64,000 nt of DNA from Symbiodinium natans (taxonomy: Eukaryota; Sar; Dinophyceae; Suessiales; Symbiodiniaceae), in assembly GCA_905221605.1 (NCBI GenBank), contig CAJNDS010000435.1, forward strand, positions 185,001-249,000, given 5' to 3'. The notes below the pieces were generated by a model. The model saw only the letters and a list, made by a program, of their open reading frames with translations, did not search any database and was not told where the DNA came from. Shown here in pieces: positions 32,165 through 43,758 of this stretch. Position 1 is the first letter of the stretch; the number at the start of each line of letters is the position of its first letter. The position numbers and the translations under genes are program-made.

Positions 32165-35160
32165 GGCAAAAGCTCATGTTTCTCAAGGTGCTCTCGTGCT
32201 TCTGCCGTTTGGCTGTCACCCCGTTGATGCGACTGAACTCGGGATGGCAGTGCATTCCCCCTTTACACTAGCCAGCTGTGCACATCGCTCCGAATCAAAT
32301 AATATAGGGCCAGCAGGGAGATCAGTTCGTCGTTCAAAGTACAGCTGCAGGTTCTGAACGTGTCCTTGCCCAACTTCGTGGCATTCTTCGGCATGTTCAT
32401 GATGCTGCAGGCACGGTCAGGGGTCCAACGTGCTGAGAAGTACAGTATGTGACAGTATGTGACAGTATGTGACTGGTAGGATGTTAGCTCGCAAAATGTT
32501 AGTTTCTTGGCCGAGTTGTCTGAGGCAGGCTTCGTGCTGATGAGCTTCTTCGCATTTGGATCCGGGTCCGGCTCTCCTGGGTTGTCTCAGGCATTCTTAC
32601 GTTGTGTTGTCGATCTTTTCGCCTTAGCTGCACACTCTCGCTGTGCTTCAGTTTCATTTGTGTGTTCTTTGTGTTCGTCCCGGATTGCAAACAGCAAACA
32701 TCTGCATGCTGTTGCTGTTTTTGTTGCCTCGAATCCCGTTTCCTTTTGCTTTTATTGCCCGGATGGGCTGACCCAGCTGTTGGTTCCTAGACCCCCCCTC
32801 GGCGACCTGAGCTCAGCCTCAGCACCAGGTGATGTAGTTTGTTGCACCAAGCGTCGCCCTCCTTGCCTCATCTTGCCTGAGCATCCATCTACCCTTGAGC
32901 TCATGCTGGTTGGAGGAGTCTATGGCGGTTGTGTGACTTGCTTGCTATCTGCTGAGAGAATGTTTGAAGGAGTTGCGGCTCAAAGACTCAAGGCCCAAGC
33001 TGTCTGTGATGCTCGTGAGCTTGCCTTGGCGCAGGTGTTTCCCCCCAGATCGTCCGCGTCGTGGCTAGCGTGCTTCGCCCCCTTTGCCCACGCCTCCCCC
33101 AGACAACCAGATATCGCGCTTCCCGTCAACCAGAAAAATCCATGCTGACCATCCCCCCGTCTGCATACCATCCGACCTCTGCCCCGTGCCTGTCCCGCAA
33201 ATCTCCGGTGCCTCTCATCAGAACATTCCGTCCGACTCTCCTCCCTTGACTGTTTAGTCTAGTCGTAGCCTCTTCCGTTAGAACGCGGTCCGATATCGAG
33301 CCTTCCGCGGTAATCGCTAAGCCGCTAGTCGAGAACCCAAACCCGGTTTTCGTAAAAGAAGTTTGGCTTGCGCCAGGTACTTGGGGATGAGCGAGATCGG
33401 CCTCTGCATCTACAAAAGCTTTTCTATGATGGCTGGTGACATGGTGTTGCCCTTACCTGACCCAAGTAGTGCAAGCCGCACATTACCCAGAGTGGCCAGG
33501 TTTTCGACGACATTTACCAGGTGGATCAGGTTCTGGGAACCATTTACTTCTTCGCCGGGGCCTCATTCCTCGAAAACATCATGCAGGAGCACTTCTGAAT
33601 CGGCTTCAGTCTTGGGTGTGGCTCACAGAGAGGAGGCACCGGAAACTCACCTGCTCCTGCTTCCTTGTCTTCATAAGAAAACCAGAAGTCAAGAGCTCGT
33701 CTGTTGTATGCGGCTCGGCCTGCAAGCGAAGAAAAGTTATACTGCTAGGCATAGTGCTCTGAAGCCTTGCCGCTGTCGGCTTTTCGGGACATTGCACACA
33801 ATTGCCAACAGATGGGATTCCTCTGCATGTAACCGCTCCTTCAGTTTGGAGAGAGAGGGGAGGGGATAGACGGGAGAGGGAGAAGAGGGGAGGGAGAGGG
33901 GAGGAAAGAGAGGAAAGAGAGGAGAGAGAGGGGAGAGAGCGGGGGAGAGCGAGGTAGAGAGGGGGGAGAGGGGGGAGAGGGGGGGAGAGGGAGGAGAGGG
34001 AGGAGGAGGAAAGCACACATGGAAGAGGTATGAAGCGGTGAAGACATAGCATGGTGGTGGCGGGCAGCAAGAAGCCCACTCAGCAGACACTGGGAAGCAG
34101 CGCGGCACAAGTGGCACAGCAGCTACGTGGGGGGACGAAGAGGAGCAAGCAACAGTCAGCACACCGGGGGCGGAGCCGCCAACCCCGACGGGGAAAGACA
34201 GCCCGAGACACCGTCACCAACGACCGACCACACCTTCCGCCTGCTAGTTCGGATGCAGCAAGTGATCGACGAACAGCTCCGAATCACGAGCGTCGTCAAA
34301 CGAGCACATATGGCGCCAACTCACACACGAAGCCGGCTGTGGGGAAGGAAGCGGAGGAGAGGAGGAGTGCCGAGAGAGAATCTAAGCGAGCAGGTTCGCA
34401 GATTCAAACACATTGTCTATGGGAGAACAGGGGGAAATACAAACAGGTCGAGTGCTGCGCAAGCCAGAATGTGCGCCCAGGATGAGCCTGTGCTACTGGT
34501 TGGGTGTTTTGGTATGGGGGCGCTGGTGCATCTTGTCCACAGCTGGTTTACGAGAACGGCGCAAGGGGCATCGCAGTGTACAAACATTTTTGATACAGTG
34601 TAGGCCGTCTTTGCGGGTGAGTGGGGGTTTCGGAGGGTTCGCAAAGGTTCCGTTTGAGTTGAGCCTCGGAATTCAGAGGCCAAGACGCACCGAGTCCCAA
34701 CAATCATTTAAGATGCTTTTGTAAGGAAACCCGCAGAATAACTGACTGTTACCGAGTATAGATGCAAAAGCATCGCCAGCGGGGTGAGGACGAAATTCGA
34801 GGGCGGGGGGGGAGTAGTATGTGTGTCTCGCGTGGTGACCTTCGATCTTTGCTCTCGCACTCTCATTGGCTCGTCTCCCACTCCCTGTTTCTCTAGCTTT
34901 TGCCTCGGCTTTCTCTATGAAATCCATTGAAGTGCAATGAAAGGGCTGCTTGGTGTCAGCATGCTGAGTTCTTCTACATCCTCTTCTACTTGGTCCTCAT
35001 AAACATTTTCGTCACGCTGCTGATGAGCGGCCGACCCTGCAGCAATTGCAGTCTTTTATCCAAGCGTGGCATCTGCATTTTGTTTCGCTGTGGCAGGTTA
35101 TGATGTTGTCGATTACGAGCTGCAGAAGAGGGGCCTCAATGAAAAGGTTCCCCCTGCCAG
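32165..35160 (+). CDS. Polycystin (PKD2/TRPP-like) cation channel, pore-region exons
   Basis: Exons read across S5, the pore and S6. They are 32165 to about 32214 (LMFLKVLSCFCRLA), 32351-32410 (VLNVSLPNFVAFFGMFMMLQ, donor GC), 32525-32565 (AGFVLMSFFAFGS), 33377-33443 (EIGLCIYKSFSMMAGDM), 33500-33553 (VFDDIYQVDQVLGTIYFF, donor GC), 34961 or 34970 to about 35000 (FFYILFYLVLINIFVTLLMS) and 35097-35160 (YDVVDYELQKRGLNEKV). Joined, the stretch from CIYKSF to VTLL follows human PKD2 from memory without gaps: CI..F....GD..F..I...D/N.VLG.IYF and a hydrophobic S6. GD after the pore helix and VLG.IYF before S6 are polycystin hallmarks. The N-terminal half, including the large extracellular loop and S1-S4, was not identified; exon ends around 32214 and 35000 are uncertain. 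Confidence 0.83.
32440..32473 (+). repeat. 10 bp tandem CAGTATGTGA
   Basis: Three near-perfect copies in the intron between the exons ending at 32410 and starting at 32525. Confidence 0.8.
33845..34015. repeat. Polypurine GAGAGGGGAG block
   Basis: About 170 bases almost without pyrimidine on the + strand, inside the channel intron 33554-34960. Long serine/proline/leucine ORFs on the minus strand are artefacts. Such tracts can form triplex DNA. Confidence 0.9.
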
Positions 35161-35400
35161 GTTTACATTGTTGCTGAGAGAGTTGACTTTTGCTTCGGAA
35201 GGAGCAAAACCCGATCATACTAATCTTCGAAGAGTTGAAGGCAGATGTCGTTTCGCCCTCAGGCATCACGACAAGAGACTGCGCTCACCAGCCTATCTTT
35301 GGCGAAAGTCATGAGCATGTGTTGCACGCACGCGCGTTCGTGTGTCATGCGTGGGTCTGCGTGCCCATTCATGCATGAGAAGAAGGGAAGGAAGGAGCGT
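35161..35400 (+). other. Possible further channel exons, unresolved
   Basis: Following the 35160 donor, one frame reads IILIFEELKADVVSPSGITT. It may be a C-terminal exon of the channel, but neither splice sites nor homology settle it. Confidence 0.25.
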
Positions 35401-35403
35401 GGG

Positions 35404-35483
35404 GTGTGGGTGTGGGCGGGTGTGGGTATGTGTGTGTGTGAGAGTGTGTGAGAGTGTGTGAGAAGGTGTGTGTGTGTGTGTGT

Positions 35484-35523
<40 letters not shown>

Positions 35524-35544
35524 GCGCGCGCGCGCGTGCGCGGC
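35404..35544. repeat. (GT)n tract running into (CG)n
   Basis: GTGTGTGAGA-type units give way to a long GT run and then directly to CGCGCGCGCGTGCGCG at 35523-35540. Alternating purine-pyrimidine over about 80 bases, ending in CG, is the strongest Z-DNA-prone sequence in the window. Confidence 0.9.
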
Positions 35545-36350
35545 TGCATGCATTTGTGTTTGTGGCGTTTGTGGTGTTTGTGGTGCTCAGGTTGGAAACA
35601 TCTTGAAATATGGTGCCACAGTCATCAAGCCCTTCGGATGCTTACAGCAATCAGGAGGTATCGCACTAAGATGACAACGCTCAGGTATGCGACCATCTGC
35701 TTGGATCCGATCGTGGTCTCCGTCAAGGCAATTTTGCCTGTGACAAGTAACGAAGACAAGTGCTCAGCTGGGCCAGGCGTGTTTTTTCTGCTCACCGCCA
35801 AGCTTCTTGACATCCGGGGTCAGGTACCTTGGCATTGCGCGGCCAACCTGAGTAAGCTTGAACTTTCTTCGACAGCATGACGTTCCTCTTTCTAAAATAT
35901 CTAAGCCTAAAACAATCTTTAAATCAGCTGTTCCAACCACAACGTCAAGAATACAACTGCTTCGAGATCCCACACATACACGTTCACTAAGACATACATG
36001 GACATTCCGAAAGAAACAAGCAGCAAACAAGAGAAGTCTTGAACCCAAGTGGCTCTACAGCGTCCTAAAGCAAACCTATGGCAGCCTAGCCCGGGCAGCT
36101 CGGAGCTTAAGTCTACGCTTGGGCGGCAAGAGTTGCGATAAGTCCAACTGAAATTTGAAGGTCGAATCGTCGAAGCGGGGCCAACCGCGGAAAGATCAGC
36201 CAGAGCCTGCAATATCCCAAGCTGGGCCAGGGAACTCCTGCTTCCAACATCTTCCAACTCTCATTGCATGCATCCACACTTTGCGAGACAAAGCCGGGGG
36301 AGCATTGCACAGCAAAGCTGTTATTGTTATGTGTCGGCGCCTTGTTTTTT
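35545..36350. other. No confident gene
   Basis: A segment after gtgctcag at 35590 reads VGNILKYGATVIKPFGCLQQ and could be an exon; the family is unknown. The rest is unassigned. Confidence 0.3.
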
Positions 36351-37150
36351 GCACTTTTTGTTCGCGCGTTGTAATACTTCTTTTTGTTTTCCCTATGAAC
36401 ATAAAGAGAATAGAGGTTTTCTTTGACGAGAGTACAGAGGAAACAGAGGTTTTCCTAATGAAGCATCGGTACAGAAGAGGTTTAACGAGAGAACAAAGAA
36501 CAAACAAAAAGAAAGAAATAAAGGAACAAACAGAAATAAATCAAGAACGAAAGAAAAATAACTTGAGATCCAAAACAAAAACAAACAGAAATAGTGAAAG
36601 ACAGAAGAAACAACTAGAGAAATACTCAAGTAATAAATCTTACAAGCAAAACACAAAGTCAAGCCCTGCAAAGTGCGCATTCTTTTTCAAGCCCGTCCTG
36701 CGCGCATTGTGTTTGCAATTGGTTGGGGGGGTGCCGCCCCGCCCCCAAGCCCCCCCCCCCCCCTCCCCGCAGTTTTGTTTCTTTTGAAGCCTTGCAAGAT
36801 GGCGTCAGAACGAAGACCATGCCTTACAAAGACCTTTTCCCAAAAGCCCCCCGGCCCAACCCCTGATTTTTAATTACTGCTTGCTTGCTTGCTTTATTAT
36901 AACTTACAGCATGCCATAAAAACAAGACTTGTGTTAAGAAAACATGCACATCCTTTTCCAAGCCCAGCATGCGAGCATTGTGTTTGCAAGTGGGGGGGCT
37001 GCGCCCCTTACCCCAAACCCGTGTTTGTGTTTCATTCGGAAATCCTTCCTGTCCTCTTTACTTTAGTACGCTCTGTCATAGGGAAAACTTTGTTTCCCCT
37101 GTATTCAGGAAATCCTTTATTTCCTTTGCAGTTGAACTACTTTCCCATAC
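36351..37150. mobile_element. Composite repeat element, second copy, partly inverted
   Basis: Order: T-rich lead (36345-36390), two to three AGAGGTTTTC minisatellite units (36395-36485), A-rich AGAAACAAAC stretch (36490-36660), then GCGCATTGTGTTTGCAATTG with a G-run and C-run (36698-36770). A second GCGAGCATTGTGTTTGCAAG with G-run follows at 36970-37015, and minisatellite units in reverse orientation at 37075-37135. The parts match the element at 26230-27240. The minus-strand phenylalanine-rich and plus-strand lysine-rich ORFs here are low-complexity artefacts. Confidence 0.6.
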
Positions 37151-37159
37151 TAAAACAAT

Positions 37160-39015
37160 TGGTCCAAAGAAGCGCGAAAGAAAGGTAAAACACAGTTCCT
37201 CGCCTATATTTGTTATGCACTCAGGTCTTGATGTCATGCGCTTTCGATCTGGGCTTTCGATTCTTCAAGAAAAGTAAGAAATCGGGACATGTCGAGTAAG
37301 AATTATTTGCCCAGTTCTACGACGTAGAAACAGGGTCACGCACGCAGGCACGTCAGATACGCTGACACGAGCGCACGTGCAGACAATCACATGCCTAGCC
37401 ACGCATTAATATCACAGCAAACCTTGCATGTCTTTACGCAGTTTTTTTTTAAGGTTCCCTGGTGCCAACCCCAATAAGGTGGAAAGCAACGAAGATGAGG
37501 GGAATGTAAAGGGCCAGGGACATGGCATACACAGAGCAAGCTTGAAGTGCCGAGCCACAAGGGGTAAGGCTTCGGATTTGTCTTCGGCTTCGGCTTCGGC
37601 TCCTGCCGCACCCGTTTGCAGGACGAAGCAGCCGGAAGCCCAGTTTTGCAAAGACTCAACTGCAAACGGTGGAAGGGTGGAAGTCAGCACGCGTTGATTC
37701 CGAGACGGGCCCTTGGTGCTGCAGAGGGTCACATTGCGCAGTCCAGCCATGCAGAGGTTCGGCAGTTTGTGAATCCAGTCCTGGGTCCTACATTCTAGAC
37801 GTTTGCTTTTTCATGGTCAACGTCTCCACCTGAATAGCTCCCCTGCCCTTCCCGTGTAATCACCCACTTTCAAGGAAACAGCAACGAATGCATGGAAGAA
37901 TCTTGGATAAACGTCAGTACTGTCAGCCTGCAAGTTTTTGTACCCAAAGTTAGCAACTTTCCAGACTCTTAGATCAGGTTCTTAGATGAATGTTGTCGCG
38001 CTGCAATGTGTGTGTGTGTGTGGGTGTGTGCGTACTTCTTGGGTCATGGGTACGGGGGTCATTACAATTATTTTGAATTGTTTTGCTTGCGTTCTTGCTT
38101 CATCAGTCTGATTTGATTCTGTGCATCTGCAGGGGAGCGAACATGTCTGCCTGCTTTGCTTTGCCTAACAGGGCTCATGGGCCTTGCTGTTTGGCTGTTG
38201 AAAAGCCGCTGGCAAGTCCTGTTTAAGGCTTTTCAACCCACTGTGAACAGCTCCGGCGGTATGTTTGTGTAAAGGGTACGAGTGCTCACAAAAGTCATGT
38301 GCCCTGGTTCTGGTCTGACATATCACCGCCTGGGGTGAGTTCCTTCATCATGGGTAGGGCTGACTTTACACCGGGTGGGCCGTAATCCTTGTGCTTGTAA
38401 GTACGTGTCACTAACGGAAACCCGCTATGCAGAATCGGAGCGGCTGGAGCAGTGCGGCCTATTGTTGCGCTTCAAGATGCACAAGCATGACCCTGGTTGT
38501 GTCTCTAGGACCAGCATGATCCGGAGCAGCAGCTTCGAAGAAATCTTGTGGGCTTCACGAGCATGATCGCCGCAGTCCCAGTACAACGGTACTTTCACGC
38601 TGATTGAGTCCTTGCCTTCAGATACGCCGCGCTTGTTTGTCAAAAGTTGCTGCTGTCAACCAGATGCATGCTTCTTGTGTTTTATTCGGGGGATGTGCGT
38701 TGGGAGATGTTGGGAGACCTGCAGTTGCAGCTTGATGCAGCTTGTACAGTTTCAAACAGTGAAGCAGCACGGCATCACACACCGCAAACACTGACGATCA
38801 GGTTTTCATGGCAGCCGCAGCCTCGGAATCGGTTTGTTTTGATTGTTGGCTAGTCTTCTGCATCACCAGACGATCCCTTCCGCCAAGTCTAATTCCCCCC
38901 TCCTCCAGCACAACCCCCTCCCCCGGAAAAACATGTACCAAAATTAGGGGGTTCCCTGAACAGGTTTTGAGGGACATTCTAAACTCGAGAAACGCTCCAC
39001 TATGTGGGTCTGCTA
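37160..39015. other. No supported gene
   Basis: A T-run at 37441-37450, a GT microsatellite at 38009-38030 and scattered short ORFs. Nothing else recognised. Confidence 0.45.
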
Positions 39016-39019
39016 TTGG

Positions 39020-39650
39020 GGACGCAAAGGCACTTTTTCCACACTACTCTGGCCTCCAAAACAAAGTTTTCCACACGAAATCTTGCACCCCCAAGACAGG
39101 TTTTCCACAGTATCTGCGGGTCGCAAATTCAATTTTTCCACACTACTCTGGCCTCCAACGCAAAGTTTTCCACGCGAATCTGCGGGTCTGGTGTGTGTGG
39201 AAGAAGTTGTGGAACAGCTCGGGTGGCTTGCGGAATACGTTGTGGAAACACTCTTGCAGGTTGCAGAAAAGGCTGTGGGAACACTTGGTGTGCGGAAAAA
39301 GTTGTGGAAAAACTGGGGCGGTGCGCAGAGAAGGTTCTGGAAAAACTCGGGCGTCTTGCGGAAAGTTGTGGAAAAACTCTGGTGCTTTGCGGACAAGGTT
39401 GGGCAGAACCTGTCGATTAAAAACTTACTTGCTGCCAATGTCTAAAACTGCTGTGAACGCAACACCTTTTCCACAACTTTTTCCGCACACGTGTCCTCCC
39501 GTAGTCTGCGGAAAAAGCTGTGGAAACACTCGGGTGGTTCTGTGACGGAAAAGATTGTGAAAAAAACTCCGGCGATTTGTGGAAAAAGTTGCGGAAAAAC
39601 TCGGCCGGGTTTGCGGAAAAATTGTGGAACAAAAACAAGAGCCAGTGGAC
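39020..39650. repeat. TTTTTCCACA/TGTGGAAAAA minisatellite in two orientations
   Basis: The left part (39030-39180) carries TTTTTCCACA units, including a 45 base duplication (39033 and 39132) with core CACTACTCTGGCCTCCAA. The right part (39195-39645) carries many GTGGAAAAACTCGGGCG and GCGGAAAAAG units about 30 bases apart. At 39466-39520 two 20-base arms (TTTTCCACAACTTTTTCCGC and TGCGGAAAAAGCTGTGGAAA) face each other across a short loop, a near-perfect hairpin. The ORFs on all frames here are repeat translations. Confidence 0.85.
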
Positions 39651-40281
39651 GTAGAAAATGGCAGCTCAGCACGTGGAAAAGCCAGCCTGTGGCGTGAAAA
39701 AACCCAATTCAGCAACATAAAAGCCATGAGTCTTTAGAGGCACGTGAGAACCCCAAGATAGAGTTTGAAGAACCTGTTGGGGGAACCCCCCAAACCAAAA
39801 TATACCAAAATACAGAAGTTAAAAACAATGCAAGTTAGGAGCCCGGCAGGAGAATATTTCAAAATTTGGGTGGGCCTGCTTATGGCTTGCCATGGCTTGC
39901 CGCCGGAAACCAAAACCCTGAAGCTGAGGATTTGTGCCTGTGAGCCTCAAATGTCGAACCCTAAACCCAAAACTGCCAGCCCGAAGGGTTTTGCCCCTCA
40001 AGCCTACGGTAAACTCGGTAAACCCCAGACCTCATCCCTAATCGTCAAGCACATTTTTTGGGGGTCTGGCAGTATGATTGCTTAAGATTTGGCAAGTGGT
40101 GTGTTTCGTATTAAGGGAGGGGAATGCATCTGCATACTCGACTCTGTCCCCACACAGAGGTGTGGATCAGCCTGATGACACTGCAGGGGCGAGGTGTTGA
40201 TAGCTTTCTTGCATCCAAGGCACAGTGGCTCAGCCATGGACTTCACCATGTAGTAAGGCTATTAAAGCTCTCTTGTTGCAG
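39651..40281. other. No supported gene; CCCTAAACCC fragment
   Basis: A short ACCCTAAACCCAAAAC at about 39958-39973 is telomere-like but too short to interpret. Confidence 0.4.
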
Positions 40282-40338
40282 GCAACGCTGCGCGAAAGCG
40301 CCTTGGATGTCATGTTCTCGAGAGACGACAACGTGAAG
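40282..40338 (+). CDS. Candidate short exon
   Basis: Framed by gttgcag|GCA and GTGAAG|gat (GA donor), 19 codons read ATLRESALDVMFSRDDNVK. Size and splice style match the confident genes; family unknown. An upstream partner may be the segment after 40167 (GRGVDSFLASKAQWLSHGLH). Confidence 0.3.
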
Positions 40339-41339
40339 GATACCAGTTGCCACTTGCTCTTAATTGCCTTCACCATGATCATTGCCCCTGGCGCTCGCAG
40401 AGCTTCGAGAACATCAATACCTTTGCTGATGTGAAGCCCTGGGCAGAAGCTTGACGGCAGACTATAAAGAGACCGAAGGTGCAACACATGCATGCACTAA
40501 GCAAACCGCATCTCACAACGCCTCCGACCTTGCGCATTGTGGCCAGTCACCGTGACAGCATTTGAGTTCTGGTGGAAAGCAGGCAGGGAGAGTAAGAGGG
40601 ACAGAGAGGCACAATGAGGCACAGGCATCTTTCATGCTTCTTCATACGAAAACACAGTAGTGTACCATGAATGCGGGGCTTGTAGAAACTCCCCGAGCGG
40701 CAACAAGCGTCAACCCTCCGGTCTTATAGGGTGGAGGTGCAGCTGTCCTGGCTGCCAAGAGGGTCTGCTTGCCTGCTGGATGTCTTGGCAGCTGTCCCGT
40801 ATGTCTGCTCCGCCATATGAAGCACACCCCATCCACAAGAACAAGCTGTACATAGCTGTACTAGTAATAACAAGCAGATGCAAGCAGTGAGTTCTTCAAC
40901 TCCCTCCAAGTCTTTTCTCAGATGAGCCGATGCAATACATCGTTTTGCACCCTGTTTTTTTTTACAAATGACTATGGCACCAAGAACGATTACAGCGCGG
41001 AGTTGGATTTCCATGTTCGCTTTGGCTTTGGGGCTTGGTGTGCTCAAATTCAGCAGGAGGTGTTGCTATTGTAACTATATGTAAGTATACCGAGCAGATT
41101 CCTACGTACGTGGAAAGTTTACCTGGCGGACTGCGTGAACCTCTTGATCTCGAAGAGTGCCTGTGCACATTAGAGTATGGAAGCTGCAAGCAAAGCATCG
41201 GGAGTTGTGCTATTTTTTTCGTCTTGTTGAAGGCAATTCAAGTTTATAGGACGGCACGTAGGTCATCCTACCCGCTTGTCTTGTAGTGTTTTTCTTGCAG
41301 CATGTCACCATGTCTGGCCCCAATGTCATTGGCTCAGGG
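40339..41339. other. No confident gene
   Basis: A frame at 41100-41190 (YVESLPGGLREPLDLEECLC) is coding-like but lacks clear boundaries. Confidence 0.35.
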
Positions 41340-41464
41340 CTACTTTCTGGAGTGGTGGAGGGGGAGGGGGGAGGAGGGGGGAGGGGGGGGGGGGGGGGGG
41401 GGGGGCGGTGGGGGGGGGGGGGGGTGGGGGGGGTGGGGGCGGGCGGGGGGGGGGGTGGGGTGGC
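41340..41464. repeat. Long near-continuous poly-G block
   Basis: About 120 bases of G broken only by single A, T or C bases. Quadruplex-forming and prone to sequencing error. Glycine-rich and proline-rich ORFs here are artefacts. Confidence 0.95.
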
Positions 41465-43095
41465 AGGCGTTTCCGCCTTGTGGTGGCAGGAGCGGCATTC
41501 GCATGAGTGGGCATTGATGACTGTTTCAATGGAGGACTGGTAGATGTAGTTGTGGTCGACATATTGAATGAGTTTTGCACAACTCACATAGCTGGCTGAG
41601 AGCATCTGAGGAAGCAGCAATTGTTGGGCCGGGGACGTGGCTGATTACATTCATGAACTGGCTGCCACGCTGACTTGTCTGATGTTGCGGCATTGTCAGG
41701 CTGTACAGCAATCCTACATGTGCCGAGAGCACTGATTCCGGCAGCAGTTGGCAGAGCAATTCTGCGTGCAACAGTGCAAACAACGCGCCAAGTTCTCAGA
41801 GACTTGGAAATTGGTCGATGTATGTTGATGTGAACTCCTGTTGTCGTAGCTTTGGCTGCTGAAGACTTCCCAAGACGCTACATTTTACACGCTGGGAGCA
41901 TGCCATGGACTGTATTGAATATGGTTTGAAAGGCTTGTATGAGGTGTTGTTAAGGTTTCCGTTTTTTGTTTGGAAGTACGCGTGAGTTCGTAGTGGCAGC
42001 ACTTGCTCAAGCTTTGAGTGACACATTCATGTTGATTGTCGTTCACTGTCGCAGTTTTGGCGAACAAAACAAACAATTGTCACTTCGATCCCGTGTCTGA
42101 TTGTCTGAGTGTCAGAACATGTAGACACTCAGACAGACGAGACACACCACTTCGGCGGCCTGTTCTTTATGTGGCTGTCGACTCGAATTGCAATGAATGC
42201 AATATCAAGGCAGCCGAAAATAGCATGTGATCGGAGTTTGCTGTCAGAAGTTAGAGCTGTTCTCTCACCAGAATTAAGTACTTCACTCAAATGCACTGGC
42301 GGAAGGGTGAGGGGGGGGCGGGGGCGGAGCCGCTACTTTCGCGTCGCTACCCTGACTCCGGTCGGCTCGGCGGGGCACCGTTGCAGGCTGAAAACGGAAG
42401 TACCTGAATTGAATACGGTTGAGCAATTATGGACTGGGATCCTGGCTGAATTTGGATAGAATCCGAATCCGCGCCTCGTCGGGAAACCTACAACATCGAA
42501 GTCTTCAGGTCATGGAGGTTAGACTATCTTTAACTTACTGTAAGTGATTTTCAAGAAAGGAACAATGAATAATACTAGCCCGCGTCTCTTGTGTCTGCAG
42601 TCCAAAATCTTCCGTCAAAACCGATTAGCAAGCAAAATCAAGTGCATTATAAACAAAACCTCGTAGTGATCGTTTTCTGTGTGATGCATTCCCGGCCCCA
42701 GTCTCGAAAACAGGCAGTTTCTCAGGCCAAAGCGGGTCCTCCTGACTTTGAGGCAGCAGCTCATCAATCGCATTGCCAACTGGAACATCGGTTTCCTGCC
42801 GCTTTCTGAGCTGACACCTCGACGTCAAAAAATATGTTGCAGCGATCTGCAGCGAATGAGCTCAGGAACACCACATTCGTGCGGCTGACAGTTCAGCCTG
42901 CATGCTACGTGGCAACTTCATCTCGGTGGGCCGCTGGGTGCGCCGCTTCTTTCTTGACTTGGTTTGCTTTGCTCCACGCCACACGGAGCATGTCATGTCC
43001 TACCGCGTGAAGGAGCATTCGTCAAAGACTCATGAACGAAGGCAGTATGCCAGCCACATTTGTCATGGGGAGCGCCGGAGAATCCTGGAGTGCAG
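41465..43095. other. No confident gene
   Basis: Unassigned short ORFs; the frame from 42902 (LRGNFISVGRWVRRFFLDLV) is coding-like but unrecognised. Confidence 0.35.
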
Positions 43096-43206
43096 AGCGG
43101 CCACAAAACAAATTACCACCATGGCTTCCCGGACTTCCAGGCCAAACATGGACGCCTGGAAATGGATTGCACGCAGGAAAGCTGGGAATATGGCTTCAAG
43201 AGGGCC
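43096..43206 (+). CDS. Weak candidate exon
   Basis: After gagtgcag the frame reads SGHKTNYHHGFPDFQAKHGR and continues EMDCTQESWEYGFKRA, with C/G-rich third positions. Other frames are open too, so support is limited. Family unknown. Confidence 0.22.
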
Positions 43207-43437
43207 GAGGAGGGAGGAGGGAGGCAAGAGGATGGGAAGGCAAGTGAGGACTGGGTTTGGAATGTCAGTGTTGGGCCCGTTTCGGGAGAGTTGGGACATG
43301 ACTTTGGGGTAGGGGACGGTTGTGGAGGCGGAGCAGGATTAGATTCACGATTCTGTGACGCCTCCACACATCCAAGTGCTGCGTGCAGCTTTGTCTGTCA
43401 CCAGATTTGAGCGTTTCATGCCTGCTGCCACTGTAAG

Positions 43438-43758
43438 ATGTCGCGCACATCCTATGCAGATCGCCTATTCTACGAAGAACACCCAATGTCGAATGCTGGA
43501 ACTCGGCATCCGCCTGAATTGGCCTGCACTACGCGTGATTCATGTGCAAGCGGAGTACGCAAGGTCTGCACCGACGTTTTCTCACAAGAGCCGCGCCTTG
43601 AATGCACAAGAGAAGATGCTACTGGCATGCCCCATATGGCAAGATTTCGTGTGGCTCAACGAAAGAACAGGTGCAAAAGTGCAGATGGACAGATCTTGGA
43701 TGCCCAGAGTTTGTCCACTGCCGTGAACCTCACGTCTCAGCTTCCGTCCTTGCCCTAG
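43438..43758 (+). CDS. ATG-initiated 106-codon ORF, hypothetical
   Basis: Begins MSRTSYADRLFYEEHPMSNA and ends at TAG 43756-43758. A second + frame is open over the same region, so the coding frame is not settled. No motif is recognised. Confidence 0.2.
   Translation: MSRTSYADRLFYEEHPMSNAGTRHPPELACTTRDSCASGVRKVCTDVFSQEPRLECTREDATGMPHMARFRVAQRKNRCKSADGQILDAQSLSTAVNLTSQLPSLP

Noticed and set aside
33606-34162. 157- and 141-codon minus-strand ORFs rich in S, P and L
   Set aside because: They arise from the polypurine block at 33845-34015 in the channel intron.
39030-39650. TTTTCCACA units resembling bacterial DnaA boxes
   Set aside because: They are part of a 30 bp minisatellite in a eukaryotic context; no replication gene or bacterial feature is near.
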